This document shows, piece by piece, positions 24,666-34,787 of a stretch of 43,947 nucleotides of DNA; position 1 is the first letter of the stretch; each line of letters starts with the position of its first letter. Source of the stretch: Bacteroidaceae bacterium (GTDB taxonomy: Bacteria; Bacteroidota; Bacteroidia; Bacteroidales; Bacteroidaceae); contig JAFYMP010000028.1 of the NCBI GenBank assembly GCA_017556585.1, positions 1 through 43,947 of the forward strand, written 5' to 3'. The position numbers were made by a program, and so were the translations under genes. The notes below the pieces were generated by a model, which saw only the letters and a program-made list of their open reading frames with translations, searched no databases and was not told the DNA's origin.

Positions 24666-27600
24666 TGAGCTTCAACCCATTTTCTTGCATTAACGAATGC
24701 CTCTAACCAAGGAGTGATTTCGTCCTGTTTGCGATCTGCAGGATAGTAACCACACTGCCATGGGAAGATAGCACGTTCAGGGTGTGGCATCATTGCTACG
24801 TGACGACCATCGGCACTTGCTACACCTGCCACATTGTAATCAGAACCGTTTGGATTTGCAGGATAATCAGGATATGTATAGTGAGCTATCACATTGTACT
24901 GATCTTCTGCGTATGGCAATGAGAACTTACCTTCTCCGTGAGCTACCCAAACGCCAAGTCTGTTACCTGACAGAGTGCTGAACATTACGCTGTTATTCTG
25001 TGGAATAGTCAATCCTAAGAACGATGATTCAAATTTGTGTGAATCGTTGTGGAGCATACGGCTTTTCTTTTCGTGTTCAGGATTTACCAAACCAAGTTCT
25101 ATCATCAGCTGACAACCATTACAGATACCTAATGAAAGAGTATCCTTTCTTGCATAGAAGTTGTCGAGTGCTGCTTTTGCCTTTGGATTGAACAGGAATG
25201 CACCAGCCCAACCTTTTGCAGAACCCAATACGTCTGAATTTGAGAAGCCACCGCAGAAGACAATCATATTGATATCTTCCAATGTTTCACGTCCGCTAAC
25301 CAAGTCGGTCATTGTAACGTCCTTAACATCGAAACCTGCCAACCACAGTGTATAAGCCATTTCGCGTTCACCGTTTGTACCCTTTTCGCGAATGATAGCA
25401 GCTTTAACGCCTGTAGCTTCGCGACGATCAGGATTCAAACCATAGTCTGCAAGTTTACCTGTAAAGTTGTAGTTAAACTTCAAATTCAATGGCTGTTCTG
25501 AATAGTTTTCGTAACGCTTATCTGCGCAACCGTTCATAGACTGTTTTCTATCAAGCAGATAAGATGTACGGAACCACAAATCGCGCATCTTATTGATATC
25601 TACATTGAACTTCTTATCAGCAAGTTTCAAAGTAATATTGCGATCTTCAGATGGACGACCTATAACTGCATAACCTACACCCTCACCTTCAAGGATAGTG
25701 GTTACAGCATCCAGATTCTTATTGTCAATCTGTAGAATCAAGCCCGGATTTTCTGAGAAGAGAATCTTAACAATATCGTCACCAACCAACTGGCTGAGAT
25801 CTATATTCAGGCCACCGTTTACGTTAGCAAAACACATTTCAAGCAGAGTAACAATCATACCACCTGCAGAGATATCGTGACCTGCCAAAACAAGCTCTTT
25901 TTCTACAAGTGTCTGAACTGCATTGAATGCATCGGCAAAATATTCTGCACTCTTAACGGTAGGAACATCGCTACCTATCTTACCAAGTGACTGAGCAAAT
26001 GCAGAACCGCCCAAACGCTGTTCATCAAAGCTAAAGTCTATGTGAAGCAATGTGCTATTTTTCACTTCTGCCAATACAGGCGATACCACCTTCTTAACAT
26101 CAGAAACTTCACCACCTGAAGACACTATTACTGTACCCGGGCTGATAATCTTTTCACCATTAGGATATTTCTGAGTCATTGAGAGTGAATCCTTACCTGT
26201 AGGAACATTCACACCAAGTGCAATACAGAAATCAGACAGAGCCTTAACACCTTTGTACAGACGTGCATCTTCACCCTTCTGTGAACGACAAGGCCACATC
26301 CAGTTTGCGCTTAACGATACACTGTTGATACCCTGTGTAAGTGGGACAAAGACGATGTTTGTAAGAGCTTCCGATACTGCAAGTACAGAACCTGCTGCAG
26401 AATCGGCAAGAGCTGCCTGAGGTGCATGACCAATAGCGGTTGCTATACCCTTCTTTCCACGATAATCCAAAGCAACAACACCACAGTCTGATAGTGGCAA
26501 CTGCAATTTACCCTGACACTGCTGGCGTGCAATCTTACCTGTTACAGAACGGTCCACCTTATTTGTGAGCCAGTCTTTACAAGCTACAGATTCCAACTGC
26601 AATACATCTTCTATATATTTTGTAAGATCCTTTTCAGAATACTTAGCATTTTCATATTTACGTTCTACAGTTTCATCTACCATATATGTTTTTGGTGATG
26701 AACCAAACATCTGGCTTACTGCCAAATCGAAAGGACGAACGCCATCAGCCTGCTGGAAAGCAAAACGGGCATCGCCAGTAGTTTCACCAACCACATACAT
26801 AGGAGCGCGTTCGCGTTCTGCAATCTGCTGAACATGACCTATATATTTTTCGTCTATCAACAAGCCCATACGTTCCTGTGATTCGTTAGCCACAATCTCT
26901 TTTGCAGAAAGAGTCTTGTCACCAATAGGCAGTTTATCCATCTCTATCAAACCACCACACTCTTCCACAAGTTCTGAAAGACAGTTTACGTGACCTGCTG
27001 AACCGTGGTCGTGAATAGATACGATAGGGTTAGATTCCTCTTCACATAGAGCGCGTGTTACGTTATAAGCACGTTTCTGCATCTCTGCATTTGCACGCTG
27101 AACAGCATTCAATTCAATACCCGATGAATAGCGACCTGTCTCTACAGAAGATACAGAACCACCACCAAGACCAATACGATAGTTATCACCACCCAAAACC
27201 ACAACTTTATTGCCTGTCTGAGGTTCACCCTTCAAACAGTCGCGTTTGGTACCATAACCTACACCACCTGCCAGCATAATCACTTTATCGTAACCATACT
27301 GTTCGTCATTCTCTTTGTGTTCAAATGTAAGCAATGAACCGCAGATAAGTGGCTGACCAAACTTATTACCAAAATCTGATGCACCATTAGATGCCTTGAT
27401 AAGAATCTGTTCAGGAGTCTGATACAACCAGTTACGCTCCTTCATTGTCTTTTCCCACTGACGACCCTGATCGTTTCTTGGGTACGATGTCATATAGACT
27501 GCTGTACCTGCAATTGGCCAAGAACCTTTACCACCACCCATACGGTCGCGAATTTCACCACCTGTACCGGTTGAAGCACCATTGAATGGCTCTACTGTTG

Positions 27601-28357
27601 TTGGGAAGTTATGAGTCTCTGCTTTAAGAGAGATAACTGTTTCAATATCTTTAATAACAAAATAATCGGATGTAGAGTGATCTACCGGAGCAAACTGTTC
27701 CACAACTGGACCCTGTGAGAAAGCCACATTGTCTTTATATGCAGAAAGAATGCTGTTAGGATTTTCCTGAGTAGTCTTTTTAATCATCTGGAACAGAGAA
27801 GATTCCATCTCTTTTCCGTCTATAATGAATGTACCACCGAATATCTTGTGGCGACAGTGTTCTGAATTGATCTGTGCAAAACCAAACACTTCGCTATCGG
27901 TAAGTTTACGTCCTAATTCGCCTTCTACTTTATGCAGATATTCAATCTCTTCTGTCGATAATGCCAAACCCTCTTGTTCATTGTAAGATTCCAAATCTTC
28001 AATAAAGAGAATAGGTTGTGGTTCTATATCAACCTTAAAGATTTTCTGGTCCAAACCTGAATAGAGACGCTGCAGCATAGGATCGTATTCTGCATCAGCA
28101 TCTTTTACAGGGAAATATTCCTCTATACGCAAAATGCCCGAAAGTCCCATGTTTTGGGTAATTTCTACAGCATTTGTACTCCAGGGAGTAATCATTTCAC
28201 GACGTGGACCTACAAAATATCCTTCTAACGATTCTGCATCCAACAGTTCTGCTTCGCCATAAAGCCAAGACAGTTTTTTTACATCGTCTTCAGACAGTTT
28301 TGAAACGCTCTCAGTGGCAACTATTGTGCCTGTTTGATTCTTAAAGAAGAGTATCAT
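24659..28357 (-). CDS. purL: Phosphoribosylformylglycinamidine synthase
   Basis: This 1232-residue protein is the large, single-chain form of PurL. It converts FGAR plus glutamine and ATP to FGAM in purine synthesis. The N-terminal region, the first AIRS-like half (SEHCRHKIFGG, LKAETHNFPTTVEPFNGA, GTGGEIRDRM), the second half (VNVPTGKDSLSM, AGHDISAGGMIVTLLEM) and the C-terminal class I glutaminase are all present. The glutaminase has Cys in LGICNGCQLM and the His/Glu pair in MMPHPERAIFPW. All catalytic residues visible are intact. It is a single gene with a -7 box TAATTTTG upstream (28389-28396). Confidence 0.97.
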   Translation of the reverse strand: MILFFKNQTGTIVATESVSKLSEDDVKKLSWLYGEAELLDAESLEGYFVGPRREMITPWSTNAVEITQNMGLSGILRIEEYFPVKDADAEYDPMLQRLYSGLDQKIFKVDIEPQPILFIEDLESYNEQEGLALSTEEIEYLHKVEGELGRKLTDSEVFGFAQINSEHCRHKIFGGTFIIDGKEMESSLFQMIKKTTQENPNSILSAYKDNVAFSQGPVVEQFAPVDHSTSDYFVIKDIETVISLKAETHNFPTTVEPFNGASTGTGGEIRDRMGGGKGSWPIAGTAVYMTSYPRNDQGRQWEKTMKERNWLYQTPEQILIKASNGASDFGNKFGQPLICGSLLTFEHKENDEQYGYDKVIMLAGGVGYGTKRDCLKGEPQTGNKVVVLGGDNYRIGLGGGSVSSVETGRYSSGIELNAVQRANAEMQKRAYNVTRALCEEESNPIVSIHDHGSAGHVNCLSELVEECGGLIEMDKLPIGDKTLSAKEIVANESQERMGLLIDEKYIGHVQQIAERERAPMYVVGETTGDARFAFQQADGVRPFDLAVSQMFGSSPKTYMVDETVERKYENAKYSEKDLTKYIEDVLQLESVACKDWLTNKVDRSVTGKIARQQCQGKLQLPLSDCGVVALDYRGKKGIATAIGHAPQAALADSAAGSVLAVSEALTNIVFVPLTQGINSVSLSANWMWPCRSQKGEDARLYKGVKALSDFCIALGVNVPTGKDSLSMTQKYPNGEKIISPGTVIVSSGGEVSDVKKVVSPVLAEVKNSTLLHIDFSFDEQRLGGSAFAQSLGKIGSDVPTVKSAEYFADAFNAVQTLVEKELVLAGHDISAGGMIVTLLEMCFANVNGGLNIDLSQLVGDDIVKILFSENPGLILQIDNKNLDAVTTILEGEGVGYAVIGRPSEDRNITLKLADKKFNVDINKMRDLWFRTSYLLDRKQSMNGCADKRYENYSEQPLNLKFNYNFTGKLADYGLNPDRREATGVKAAIIREKGTNGEREMAYTLWLAGFDVKDVTMTDLVSGRETLEDINMIVFCGGFSNSDVLGSAKGWAGAFLFNPKAKAALDNFYARKDTLSLGICNGCQLMIELGLVNPEHEKKSRMLHNDSHKFESSFLGLTIPQNNSVMFSTLSGNRLGVWVAHGEGKFSLPYAEDQYNVIAHYTYPDYPANPNGSDYNVAGVASADGRHVAMMPHPERAIFPWQCGYYPADRKQDEITPWLEAFVNARKWVEAQK

Positions 28358-28388
28358 ATCTATAAATTGGAATGTTCAAAATTCAATG

Positions 28389-28396
28389 CAAAATTA
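28389..28396 (-). promoter_or_regulatory. -7 promoter box for purL
   Basis: TAATTTTG on the minus strand, 31 bases before the purL start. No clear -33 element, and no purine riboswitch-like structure in the short leader. Confidence 0.5.
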
Positions 28397-28439
28397 ACCA
28401 ATTATTCTAACGTAATGAAGAGGAAAGCATAAAAATCCG

Positions 28440-28447
28440 TACCTTTG
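28440..28447 (+). promoter_or_regulatory. -7 promoter box for uvrA
   Basis: TACCTTTG matches TAnnTTTG, 28 bases before the uvrA ATG at 28476. It is divergent from the purL promoter, about 45 bases away. Confidence 0.6.
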
Positions 28448-28475
28448 TGCATAAAATAGGTGGAATAGTTTGAAT

Positions 28476-31301
28476 ATGGCAAAGGAAACAGATAACATAT
28501 TACTACATAAAGTGAGGGTAAACAACCTGAATAACATCTCTTTAGAGATTCCAAGAGACAAATTCATTGTTGTTACCGGATTGTCAGGTTCAGGTAAATC
28601 ATCTTTAGCTTTCGATACTCTGTATGCAGAAGGACAACGCAGATATGTAGAATCGTTATCGTCTTACGCACGCCAGTTTTTGGGCAGAATGAAAAAGCCC
28701 GAATGTGACTATATTTTGGGTTTACCACCAACCATTGCCATAGAACAGCATACCGCAAACAGGAATCCACGTTCCACTGTGGGCACACAGACTGAGATTT
28801 ACGAATATCTTAAACTGCTCTTTTCCAGAATAGGCAAGACAGTATCACCCATAAGCGGTGAATTAGTAAAAAGACATTACACAGAAGATGTAGTGCAATC
28901 TATGCTGAGCCATCCGGAACGTACCCGATACACTGTTCTTGCCCCACTGATTATGCGTGGTAAAAGCAGCATAAAAGAGCTATTGCAATCTCAACTTCAG
29001 CAGGGCTATACGCGCATAGACTATAATGCAGAGATTATTCGCATAGAAGACATCATAGAGAATGATGCCAAACTATCCGATATAGAAAAGAACATACATC
29101 AAGCATATATATTGATAGACCGCCTATCCACAGACCACACTCAGGAGAGTATAAGCCGTCTGAGCGATTCTGCCGACACCGCATTCTATGAGGGCGATGG
29201 TTGCTGTCTGCTACGTTTTTATGATACAGAACAGACTACACTTGTAGAGTTCAACAACCGCTTTGAAGCAGACGGAATAAAGTTTGAAGAGCCTACAGAA
29301 CAACTGTTTTCATTCAATTCTCCTATAGGTGCCTGCCCTAAATGCGAAGGTTATGGTAGAATAATAGGTATAGACGAATCTTTGGTTATCCCCAACCGTT
29401 CACTCAGTATTTATGATGGTGCAGTGGTATGTTGGCGTGGCGAAAAGATGGGCGAATGGAAAGATGCATTCATTATGCAGGCTACGCAGGTGGGATTTCC
29501 TATCTTCAAGCCCTATTACGAACTGACAGAACAAGAGAAAGATTATCTGTGGCACGGAACAGGCAAACCACTGTCGGAAGACGACTGGGAATGTAGCATA
29601 GACAACTTCTTCCGTATGGTAGAACGCAACCAGTACAAGATACAGTACAGAGTTATGCTGGCACGATACAGAGGCAAAACCACCTGTCCGGAATGTCATG
29701 GTACAAGATTGCGTAAAGAGGCAACATACGTAAAAGTGGGAGGAAAATCTATTACAGAATTAATAGAAATGCCAATAGGCAAACTAAAGGATTTTTTCTC
29801 CAATTTAGAACTGCAGGAACACGAATATCAGACAGCAAAGAGAATTCTTAAAGAGATAGACCGCCGTCTGACTTTTATGACCAATGTAGGCCTGGAATAT
29901 CTGACACTGAACAGAGCCAGCAACACACTATCGGGTGGAGAAAGCCAGCGCATAAGTTTGGTAACATCGCTTGGCAGCAGCCTGGTAGGTTCATTGTATG
30001 TACTTGACGAACCCAGCATAGGACTGCACAGCCGCGATACAGACAGACTTATTAAGGTACTTAAAGAGCTTAAAGATATAGGCAACACCATAATAGTGGT
30101 AGAACATGACGAAGAGATAATTCGTGCAGCGGATTACATAATAGACGTAGGTCCGGAAGCCGGTCGTGGCGGTGGAAACATAGTCTATCAAGGCGATATA
30201 AACAATCTGGACAGCAATTCAGACAGCTACACCATAAAGTACCTGACAGGTAAAGAGACCATTCCACTACCCTATTCACCCCGATATTGGAACAACTCCA
30301 TTCAGGTAAAAGGGGCGCGTCAAAACAATCTGAAGGGAATAGATGTAAAATTCCCTCTGAATGTAATGACAGTAGTAACCGGAGTAAGCGGTTCAGGTAA
30401 AAGTACACTTGTCAGGGAGATACTATATCTGCACCTGAAGAACATCTACAGTGAAACCAGCGAACACCCCGGTGAATGCCTATCTGTAGAGGGCGATTTG
30501 AATATGGTAAAAGGAGTAGAGTTTGTAGATCAGAACCCCATAGGAAGATCTTCGCGTTCCAATCCGGTATCTTACATTAAAGCATACGACGATATAAGGA
30601 AACTATTTGCAGACCAGACTCTTTCCAAACAGATGGGATTCAAAGCCGGACATTTTTCATTCAATTCAGAGGGAGGTCGATGCGAAGAGTGTAAAGGCGA
30701 AGGAACCATAAGTATCTCTATGCAGTTTATGTCCGATTTACAATTGGAGTGTGAAAGCTGTCATGGCAAACGTTTCAAAAGCGATGTTTTAGAGGTTACA
30801 TACAAAGACAAGAACATTTGGGACGTTCTAAATATGACTGTAAATCAAGCATCGGAATTCTTTAGTGGCAACAATCCTACAGAAAAGAAGATTGTAAAGA
30901 AACTGAATGCACTTAAACAGGTTGGTTTGGGTTATGTTAAGTTAGGGCAATCATCTTCTACCCTGTCGGGCGGTGAAAGTCAGCGCGTAAAATTGGCATA
31001 CTACCTAAGTTTGGAGAAGAGCGATCCAACCATCTTTATATTTGATGAACCCACTACCGGACTACACTTCCACGACATAAAAAAACTGTTGGAATCTTTC
31101 AATGCACTTATAGAACGCGGACACACCATTATAATTATTGAGCACAATATGGATGTAATAAAGTGTGCCGATTACATTATAGATTTGGGTCCCGAAGGTG
31201 GCGACAAGGGTGGCACCATTATTGCCACCGGAACACCAAAAGAGATTTCAGAGTGCCCGGATTCATACACCGGACACTACTTAAAACGCTATTTTGAATA
31301 G
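28476..31301 (+). CDS. uvrA: Excinuclease ABC subunit A
   Basis: From the ATG at 28476 the protein has 941 residues. UvrA scans DNA for bulky damage with UvrB. The two ABC ATPase heads are visible: Walker [10 protein letters not shown] and GVSGSGKST, signatures [11 protein letters not shown] and [11 protein letters not shown], Walker [12 protein letters not shown] and [11 protein letters not shown]. Zinc-ligand pairs occur as CPECHG and in the late module CEECKGEG...CESCHG. The first zinc site seems incomplete: CPKCEG is present, but the usual CxxC pair before the LFSFN motif is replaced by [20 protein letters not shown] believe this is common in Bacteroidetes UvrA. A TTG start at 28470 is unlikely. 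Its stop codon lies two bases from the convergent gene's stop, with no obvious terminator. Confidence 0.96.
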   Translation: MAKETDNILLHKVRVNNLNNISLEIPRDKFIVVTGLSGSGKSSLAFDTLYAEGQRRYVESLSSYARQFLGRMKKPECDYILGLPPTIAIEQHTANRNPRSTVGTQTEIYEYLKLLFSRIGKTVSPISGELVKRHYTEDVVQSMLSHPERTRYTVLAPLIMRGKSSIKELLQSQLQQGYTRIDYNAEIIRIEDIIENDAKLSDIEKNIHQAYILIDRLSTDHTQESISRLSDSADTAFYEGDGCCLLRFYDTEQTTLVEFNNRFEADGIKFEEPTEQLFSFNSPIGACPKCEGYGRIIGIDESLVIPNRSLSIYDGAVVCWRGEKMGEWKDAFIMQATQVGFPIFKPYYELTEQEKDYLWHGTGKPLSEDDWECSIDNFFRMVERNQYKIQYRVMLARYRGKTTCPECHGTRLRKEATYVKVGGKSITELIEMPIGKLKDFFSNLELQEHEYQTAKRILKEIDRRLTFMTNVGLEYLTLNRASNTLSGGESQRISLVTSLGSSLVGSLYVLDEPSIGLHSRDTDRLIKVLKELKDIGNTIIVVEHDEEIIRAADYIIDVGPEAGRGGGNIVYQGDINNLDSNSDSYTIKYLTGKETIPLPYSPRYWNNSIQVKGARQNNLKGIDVKFPLNVMTVVTGVSGSGKSTLVREILYLHLKNIYSETSEHPGECLSVEGDLNMVKGVEFVDQNPIGRSSRSNPVSYIKAYDDIRKLFADQTLSKQMGFKAGHFSFNSEGGRCEECKGEGTISISMQFMSDLQLECESCHGKRFKSDVLEVTYKDKNIWDVLNMTVNQASEFFSGNNPTEKKIVKKLNALKQVGLGYVKLGQSSSTLSGGESQRVKLAYYLSLEKSDPTIFIFDEPTTGLHFHDIKKLLESFNALIERGHTIIIIEHNMDVIKCADYIIDLGPEGGDKGGTIIATGTPKEISECPDSYTGHYLKRYFE

Positions 31302-31303
31302 AG

Positions 31304-32095
31304 TTATTCCTGGAAGATGATTTTATAGAGTTCTTCGTTCATCTTCTCTTTAATTCTATTCTTTCTGCTACGCAATGTGGAATAAGAAACATTAAAGAAC
31401 TTCAGCATCTCCACCTGTTTTAACCCCAACAGAGCAAACAGACAGTAATCTATATCATCTTTACTCAGTGACGGAGCATTTTCCTTTAAAAAGGTGCAGA
31501 TTGATAACATCTGCTTTCGCATATCGGATTTCAAGCTTTCTATTTCGGTAGCTGTAAAATCATCACCTATCTGTTCAACCACAGAGAGAACTTCCTTATA
31601 GGCATCACTCTTCTTAAAATCACTTATCATAGGTTGAAATGATTCCAATTGTTCCGGTAAAAAAGGGTTTCTACCATAATGCTTCATACCTACTAAAGTA
31701 AGCAGAATAGCAATAAAAAAGATAGCGATACCTATTGTTATACAGATATTTAAGTGGCTTGGATTTGCAATCAATCCATATCTTACAAAAGCATAGATAA
31801 GTGACAATGTTATTGCGGCATCACCGGAAATCTCCATATATTTATAAAATGGTGGGCACTTCTCTATTCGAAGCCAGAAATAGGCAAAACGTATTCTTCC
31901 TTTCCCACTGGAATCCAGTATATAGTTTTGGACTTTTGCTGTGGTATAAAGTAACATTCCCCATGCCCCAAAGTTTGTATCTCCACCATTAAGTTCAAAA
32001 GGATTCTTTGTATAGAACATCACTGTAGCTATTGCCAGCACCCAAAAAGTAACCCCTAACAACACTATTAAAATTTTTCTACCTACATCATTCAT
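31304..32095 (-). CDS. Membrane-anchored helix-turn-helix regulator
   Basis: From the ATG at 32095 the protein has 263 residues. Three hydrophobic segments (about residues 9-29, 92-109 and 118-138) are followed by a cytoplasmic helical part. The end is an HTH resembling the LuxR or sigma region 4 type: IDYCLFALLGLKQVEMLKFF, NVSYSTLRSRKNRIKEKM. The end of the HTH (TLRSRKNRIK) would be the recognition helix. Similar architectures are common among Bacteroidetes one-component regulators that sense membrane or envelope signals. I do not recognise a specific family or target. The -7 box TAATTTTG (32114-32121) lies 18 bases upstream, excluding the longer ORF start at 32182. Confidence 0.75.
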   Translation of the reverse strand: MNDVGRKILIVLLGVTFWVLAIATVMFYTKNPFELNGGDTNFGAWGMLLYTTAKVQNYILDSSGKGRIRFAYFWLRIEKCPPFYKYMEISGDAAITLSLIYAFVRYGLIANPSHLNICITIGIAIFFIAILLTLVGMKHYGRNPFLPEQLESFQPMISDFKKSDAYKEVLSVVEQIGDDFTATEIESLKSDMRKQMLSICTFLKENAPSLSKDDIDYCLFALLGLKQVEMLKFFNVSYSTLRSRKNRIKEKMNEELYKIIFQE

Positions 32096-32113
32096 AATTC
32101 TTTTATTTTCCTG

Positions 32114-32121
32114 CAAAATTA
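32114..32121 (-). promoter_or_regulatory. -7 promoter box for the HTH regulator
   Basis: TAATTTTG on the minus strand fits TAnnTTTG and would give a leader of only about 12 bases before the ATG at 32095. An imperfect TTG -33 element lies 16 bases upstream. Confidence 0.55.
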
Positions 32122-32249
32122 CAATAAGTTGTAGGCTCAATAGGCATATTTTACGTTGCAAAAATGTTGCATTTTGCATCACAAGTCCAATCTTGTATAA
32201 TTTTGTTCAGCTTTTGTATTGAATTCAACTTACATTTGTACTTCCTATA

Positions 32250-32663
32250 CTATTTGGTGCAGTTAATTTCTAAAATCCGAATCATTTCTGCAGGTGTTAC
32301 AACAATTGAATTTCTAGGAAAATGTTTTATATTACCTGTTACTAAAAGTGCGCCTTCTTTAGATAAAGTTACCTCGTAGAATACAACATCATCCAAATCC
32401 TTAATTATCTCATCAGTATGAACTCTATCTGATTCAATACCTAATTTTTCAATTAGATTTATTATTTCCCCTACACTATGAGAAGGTATTCTAAACTTTG
32501 GACGAGTTAGAACATCCGCATACTCATTAATAATTTCACTATTATACAATGGACATATCATTCCATTGAAAATAGCCTCCATTATTTTTACTGTAGATGA
32601 ATTGTGTGTATGTGATAGCAAAGCTGATACTATCACATTGGTATCGATTACTGCGTATATCAT
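32250..32663 (-). CDS. PIN-domain toxin
   Basis: The 137-residue protein matches the PIN-family putative toxin group (COG1569-like): AVIDTNVIVSALLS with the first catalytic Asp7, YNSEIINEYADVL with the Glu, KDLDDVVFYEVTL with further acids, and LLVTGNIKHFP near the end. PIN toxins are magnesium-dependent ribonucleases that cleave mRNA or tRNA. Here the fourth acidic position looks like Asn (TGNIKHF), which I recall as common in this subgroup. Its start overlaps the antitoxin stop by four bases (ATGA), so translation is coupled. The antitoxin belongs to the RelB/DinJ type rather than the VapB type usual for PIN toxins. Confidence 0.85.
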   Translation of the reverse strand: MIYAVIDTNVIVSALLSHTHNSSTVKIMEAIFNGMICPLYNSEIINEYADVLTRPKFRIPSHSVGEIINLIEKLGIESDRVHTDEIIKDLDDVVFYEVTLSKEGALLVTGNIKHFPRNSIVVTPAEMIRILEINCTK

Positions 32664-32962
32664 TGTCTGTTTTTTTCCGAACGAATTAATCTGATTTCTT
32701 CATTGATTTCATCTAAAGTCAAATCTGGCAGTTGACCACTTTCTGCCATTTTTCTTATTTCACGAAAAGCTTCCAAACCTTTGCTTATGGTTACTGTGTC
32801 ATCATTAGCTTTTATTTCGAATGGTATTCTACGACGCTGTACAACAGCCTTTGCAAAGACATTCATAGCGGTATTTGCACTCATTCCAAATTGAGTACAT
32901 AAAGCATCAAACGCCTGTTTAAGTTCGTAATCCATTCTAACCGTCATAGATACTTGTGCCAT
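32660..32962 (-). CDS. RelB/DinJ-type antitoxin
   Basis: This 100-residue protein begins MAQVSMTVRMDYELKQAFDA, the RelB/DinJ ribbon-helix-helix pattern, and continues FGMSANTAMNVFAKAVVQRRR and IPFEI, which complete the RHH fold. The C-terminal 45 residues are charged and helical (ISKGLEAFREIRKMAE), likely to bind and block the toxin. DinJ usually pairs with YafQ, a RelE-type nuclease; pairing with a PIN protein is a hybrid module. A -7 box (TATATTTG) lies 27 bases upstream, and repression by the RHH dimer is likely. Confidence 0.87.
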   Translation of the reverse strand: MAQVSMTVRMDYELKQAFDALCTQFGMSANTAMNVFAKAVVQRRRIPFEIKANDDTVTISKGLEAFREIRKMAESGQLPDLTLDEINEEIRLIRSEKNRQ

Positions 32963-32988
32963 ATCATTATTATTTAATTATTTGGCCA

Positions 32989-33020
32989 CAAATATAAATA
33001 AAAAAACACCAACATACAAT
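32989..33020 (-). promoter_or_regulatory. Promoter of the DinJ-PIN pair
   Basis: On the minus strand ATTG (33017-33020) is followed after 20 bases by TATATTTG (32989-32996). The -7 box is a full match and the -33 partial. Confidence 0.55.
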
Positions 33021-33062
33021 CAATATGCAATAAATTTACGTCATTCTGCAACAAAGATAAAT

Positions 33063-33102
33063 CAAAAACAACTGCTGGAGGAGATAAACACCCCTCCAAC
33101 AG
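33063..33102 (-). terminator. Terminator downstream of the FISUMP-type secreted protein
   Basis: CTGCTGGAGG (33072-33081) and CCTCCAACAG (33093-33102) form a ten-pair stem on the minus strand, including one G-U pair, followed by TTGTTTTTGA. It lies about 50 bases past the stop at 33152. Confidence 0.7.
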
Positions 33103-33108
33103 CTATCA

Positions 33109-33150
33109 ACAACCATAAAATTGTATATATTGTCATCGCGACAATGCTTG
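33109..33150. repeat. Short duplicated 3'-flank segment, copy 1
   Basis: Contains CAACAACCAT, then ATAAAATTGTATAT, then CGACAATGCTT in the same order and similar spacing as 34788-34831. Both copies lie just past the stop codon of a secreted-protein gene on the minus strand. Confidence 0.6.
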
Positions 33151-33151
33151 T

Positions 33152-34528
33152 TTACTTAGGATCATAGACAGGACGGATAGGCGCACCATCACATCTGGAA
33201 GTGTTTGTAGTGGTACTTACTCCATCTTGTATTGATTCAGAATCTTTCAATCTCAACACATGAACGGCATCAATATGATATTCAGATAATGTAGCAGACA
33301 TATAGCAAACACCTAATTCTTTATTTTTATCAATACCTTTTAATCCATAAAAACTCCACCAACCGGCAAATGGCAAGAATATGCTTTTACCATTTATCTT
33401 ACTTGTTGCCTTATATCCTCTTACGCCATTCTGTTCTATTAAAGTCCATTCGCAATTATCATAAAGTTCCTGTATCTCTGCTTTAGTTGGGGTGCGCCAA
33501 CCATCACCTAAACAAGCAGTAGCAGCATCATCAGATGGTTCCAATTCTGTCTTGCCATCAATAGTTCCGTATGGCGGTATTAAAGGGTCATATAAGGATA
33601 TTTCTGCAATTATCAATCCGTTAGCATCTTTTCTCTCTTTATATACCGGTACGTCAATCTCTTTTACAACATACTTTGTCAGTATGTTGCTTTGCATATT
33701 ACACCATTTGTAGTTTTCGGGAGTATATGTAGTCTTTTGTTCGGTTTCACCCCAAGCATAGTATCTGCCAAACTCTTCCGGTCTAGTAGCACCTAAGTTA
33801 CAATCGGCCCATTTAACAGATAATCCTAAATCTACCATCCTTGGAGTAGCCACTGCACTATTATCGACAGTATTTGTCTTATTTTTGATTGTGGTTAGAA
33901 TATAATCTACAAGACATGATACCGGATAACCATATTTGGGAATGGCCTTACCGTCATTAAACAAATATGCTTCCTCTATGGTTTTCACTTGTGTATCAAG
34001 ATAAGATCGTTCTATGCGAGTTTTTATGTATGCAGAATCTATACATTGTTCAGAATTAAGAGATAATAATCTTTTATTGCTCTGGTATGTATATGGCAAA
34101 AATCTTTCACCTGAAAAAGCCGCAGCAACCCAACCTTCATTATTATCATAGTAAACATCATAACAACAATCTAAAGGATTGGGCATTACATATACACCTT
34201 TTTCTCCTTTTTCAAGAAGACAAAGCACATTACCGTATTTAAGGAATTTATTGTCTGCGAATACTGATTTAAAATCAAAAGTAATTGTTTCACCACTAAA
34301 TTCTCCGTATGTTACTGCTTTAACGTTCAATTTCACACGAACAGCATTGGAGATATTAAATGTACCGGAAGTAGAACCTGTTGTAGGTATCTGGTCAGGT
34401 TCGGTTAAATGTTCAAAAGATATGACATTTCCTATAACTGCAATTTTATCGCCATTCTGAGCTGATAAACCATTTTGTGCATTTATGCTAAGCACAAACA
34501 ACAACATGAACAATAAGACTTTTCTCAT
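33152..34528 (-). CDS. Secreted protein with C-terminal FISUMP-type domain
   Basis: The 458-residue protein has a signal peptide (MRKVLLFMLLFVLSINA) without lipobox. The N-terminal 200 residues I do not recognise; they look like a beta-rich domain (VIGNVISFEHL, VRVKLNVKAV). The C-terminal half repeats the pattern of the lipoprotein at 2727-3455: MVDLGLSVKWADCNLGA, RYYAWGETEQKTTY, GWRTPTKAEIQELYDNCEW and GAPIRPVYDPK. The protein is probably periplasmic or exported. A 5' hairpin follows the transcription start (34555-34594). It shares a duplicated 3'-flank with its upstream neighbour, suggesting local duplication or shared mobility. Confidence 0.82.
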   Translation of the reverse strand: MRKVLLFMLLFVLSINAQNGLSAQNGDKIAVIGNVISFEHLTEPDQIPTTGSTSGTFNISNAVRVKLNVKAVTYGEFSGETITFDFKSVFADNKFLKYGNVLCLLEKGEKGVYVMPNPLDCCYDVYYDNNEGWVAAAFSGERFLPYTYQSNKRLLSLNSEQCIDSAYIKTRIERSYLDTQVKTIEEAYLFNDGKAIPKYGYPVSCLVDYILTTIKNKTNTVDNSAVATPRMVDLGLSVKWADCNLGATRPEEFGRYYAWGETEQKTTYTPENYKWCNMQSNILTKYVVKEIDVPVYKERKDANGLIIAEISLYDPLIPPYGTIDGKTELEPSDDAATACLGDGWRTPTKAEIQELYDNCEWTLIEQNGVRGYKATSKINGKSIFLPFAGWWSFYGLKGIDKNKELGVCYMSATLSEYHIDAVHVLRLKDSESIQDGVSTTTNTSRCDGAPIRPVYDPK

Positions 34529-34554
34529 AATGCATTACAATTTAGTTTGATTGA

Positions 34555-34609
34555 TTTCCAAGATACGGTTAAGCGAGCGCAAGTATCTTGGAAATTTATT
34601 TCAAAGATA
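34555..34609 (-). promoter_or_regulatory. Promoter and 5'-terminal mRNA hairpin of the FISUMP-type gene
   Basis: On the minus strand TATCTTTG (34602-34609) is a full -7 match. Transcription would start near 34596, directly before a perfect 12-bp inverted repeat: TTTCCAAGATAC (34555-34566) and GTATCTTGGAAA (34583-34594). The message would therefore begin with a stable stem-loop about 27 bases before the start codon at 34528. The rest of the 320-base gap to 34850 has no gene I can support. Confidence 0.65.
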
Positions 34610-34787
34610 TAGACAAATAATAATTAAAAAGAATAATTCTGCAAAAACATTCTATCACACAGACAACATACTGCACTATAAATCAATAAGATATAAATCG
34701 CATTGTATTTATTTTCTATCAATATCAATCAACAAGATGTTATTCAAGCTTTAAAACTATACGACAATCATATTTTTATGACGCAGC

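Noticed and set aside
28476-31301. Loss of one UvrA zinc-binding CxxC pair as a functional defect
   Set aside because: I recall the same shortened region in other Bacteroidetes UvrA proteins, so it is probably a lineage trait rather than damage.
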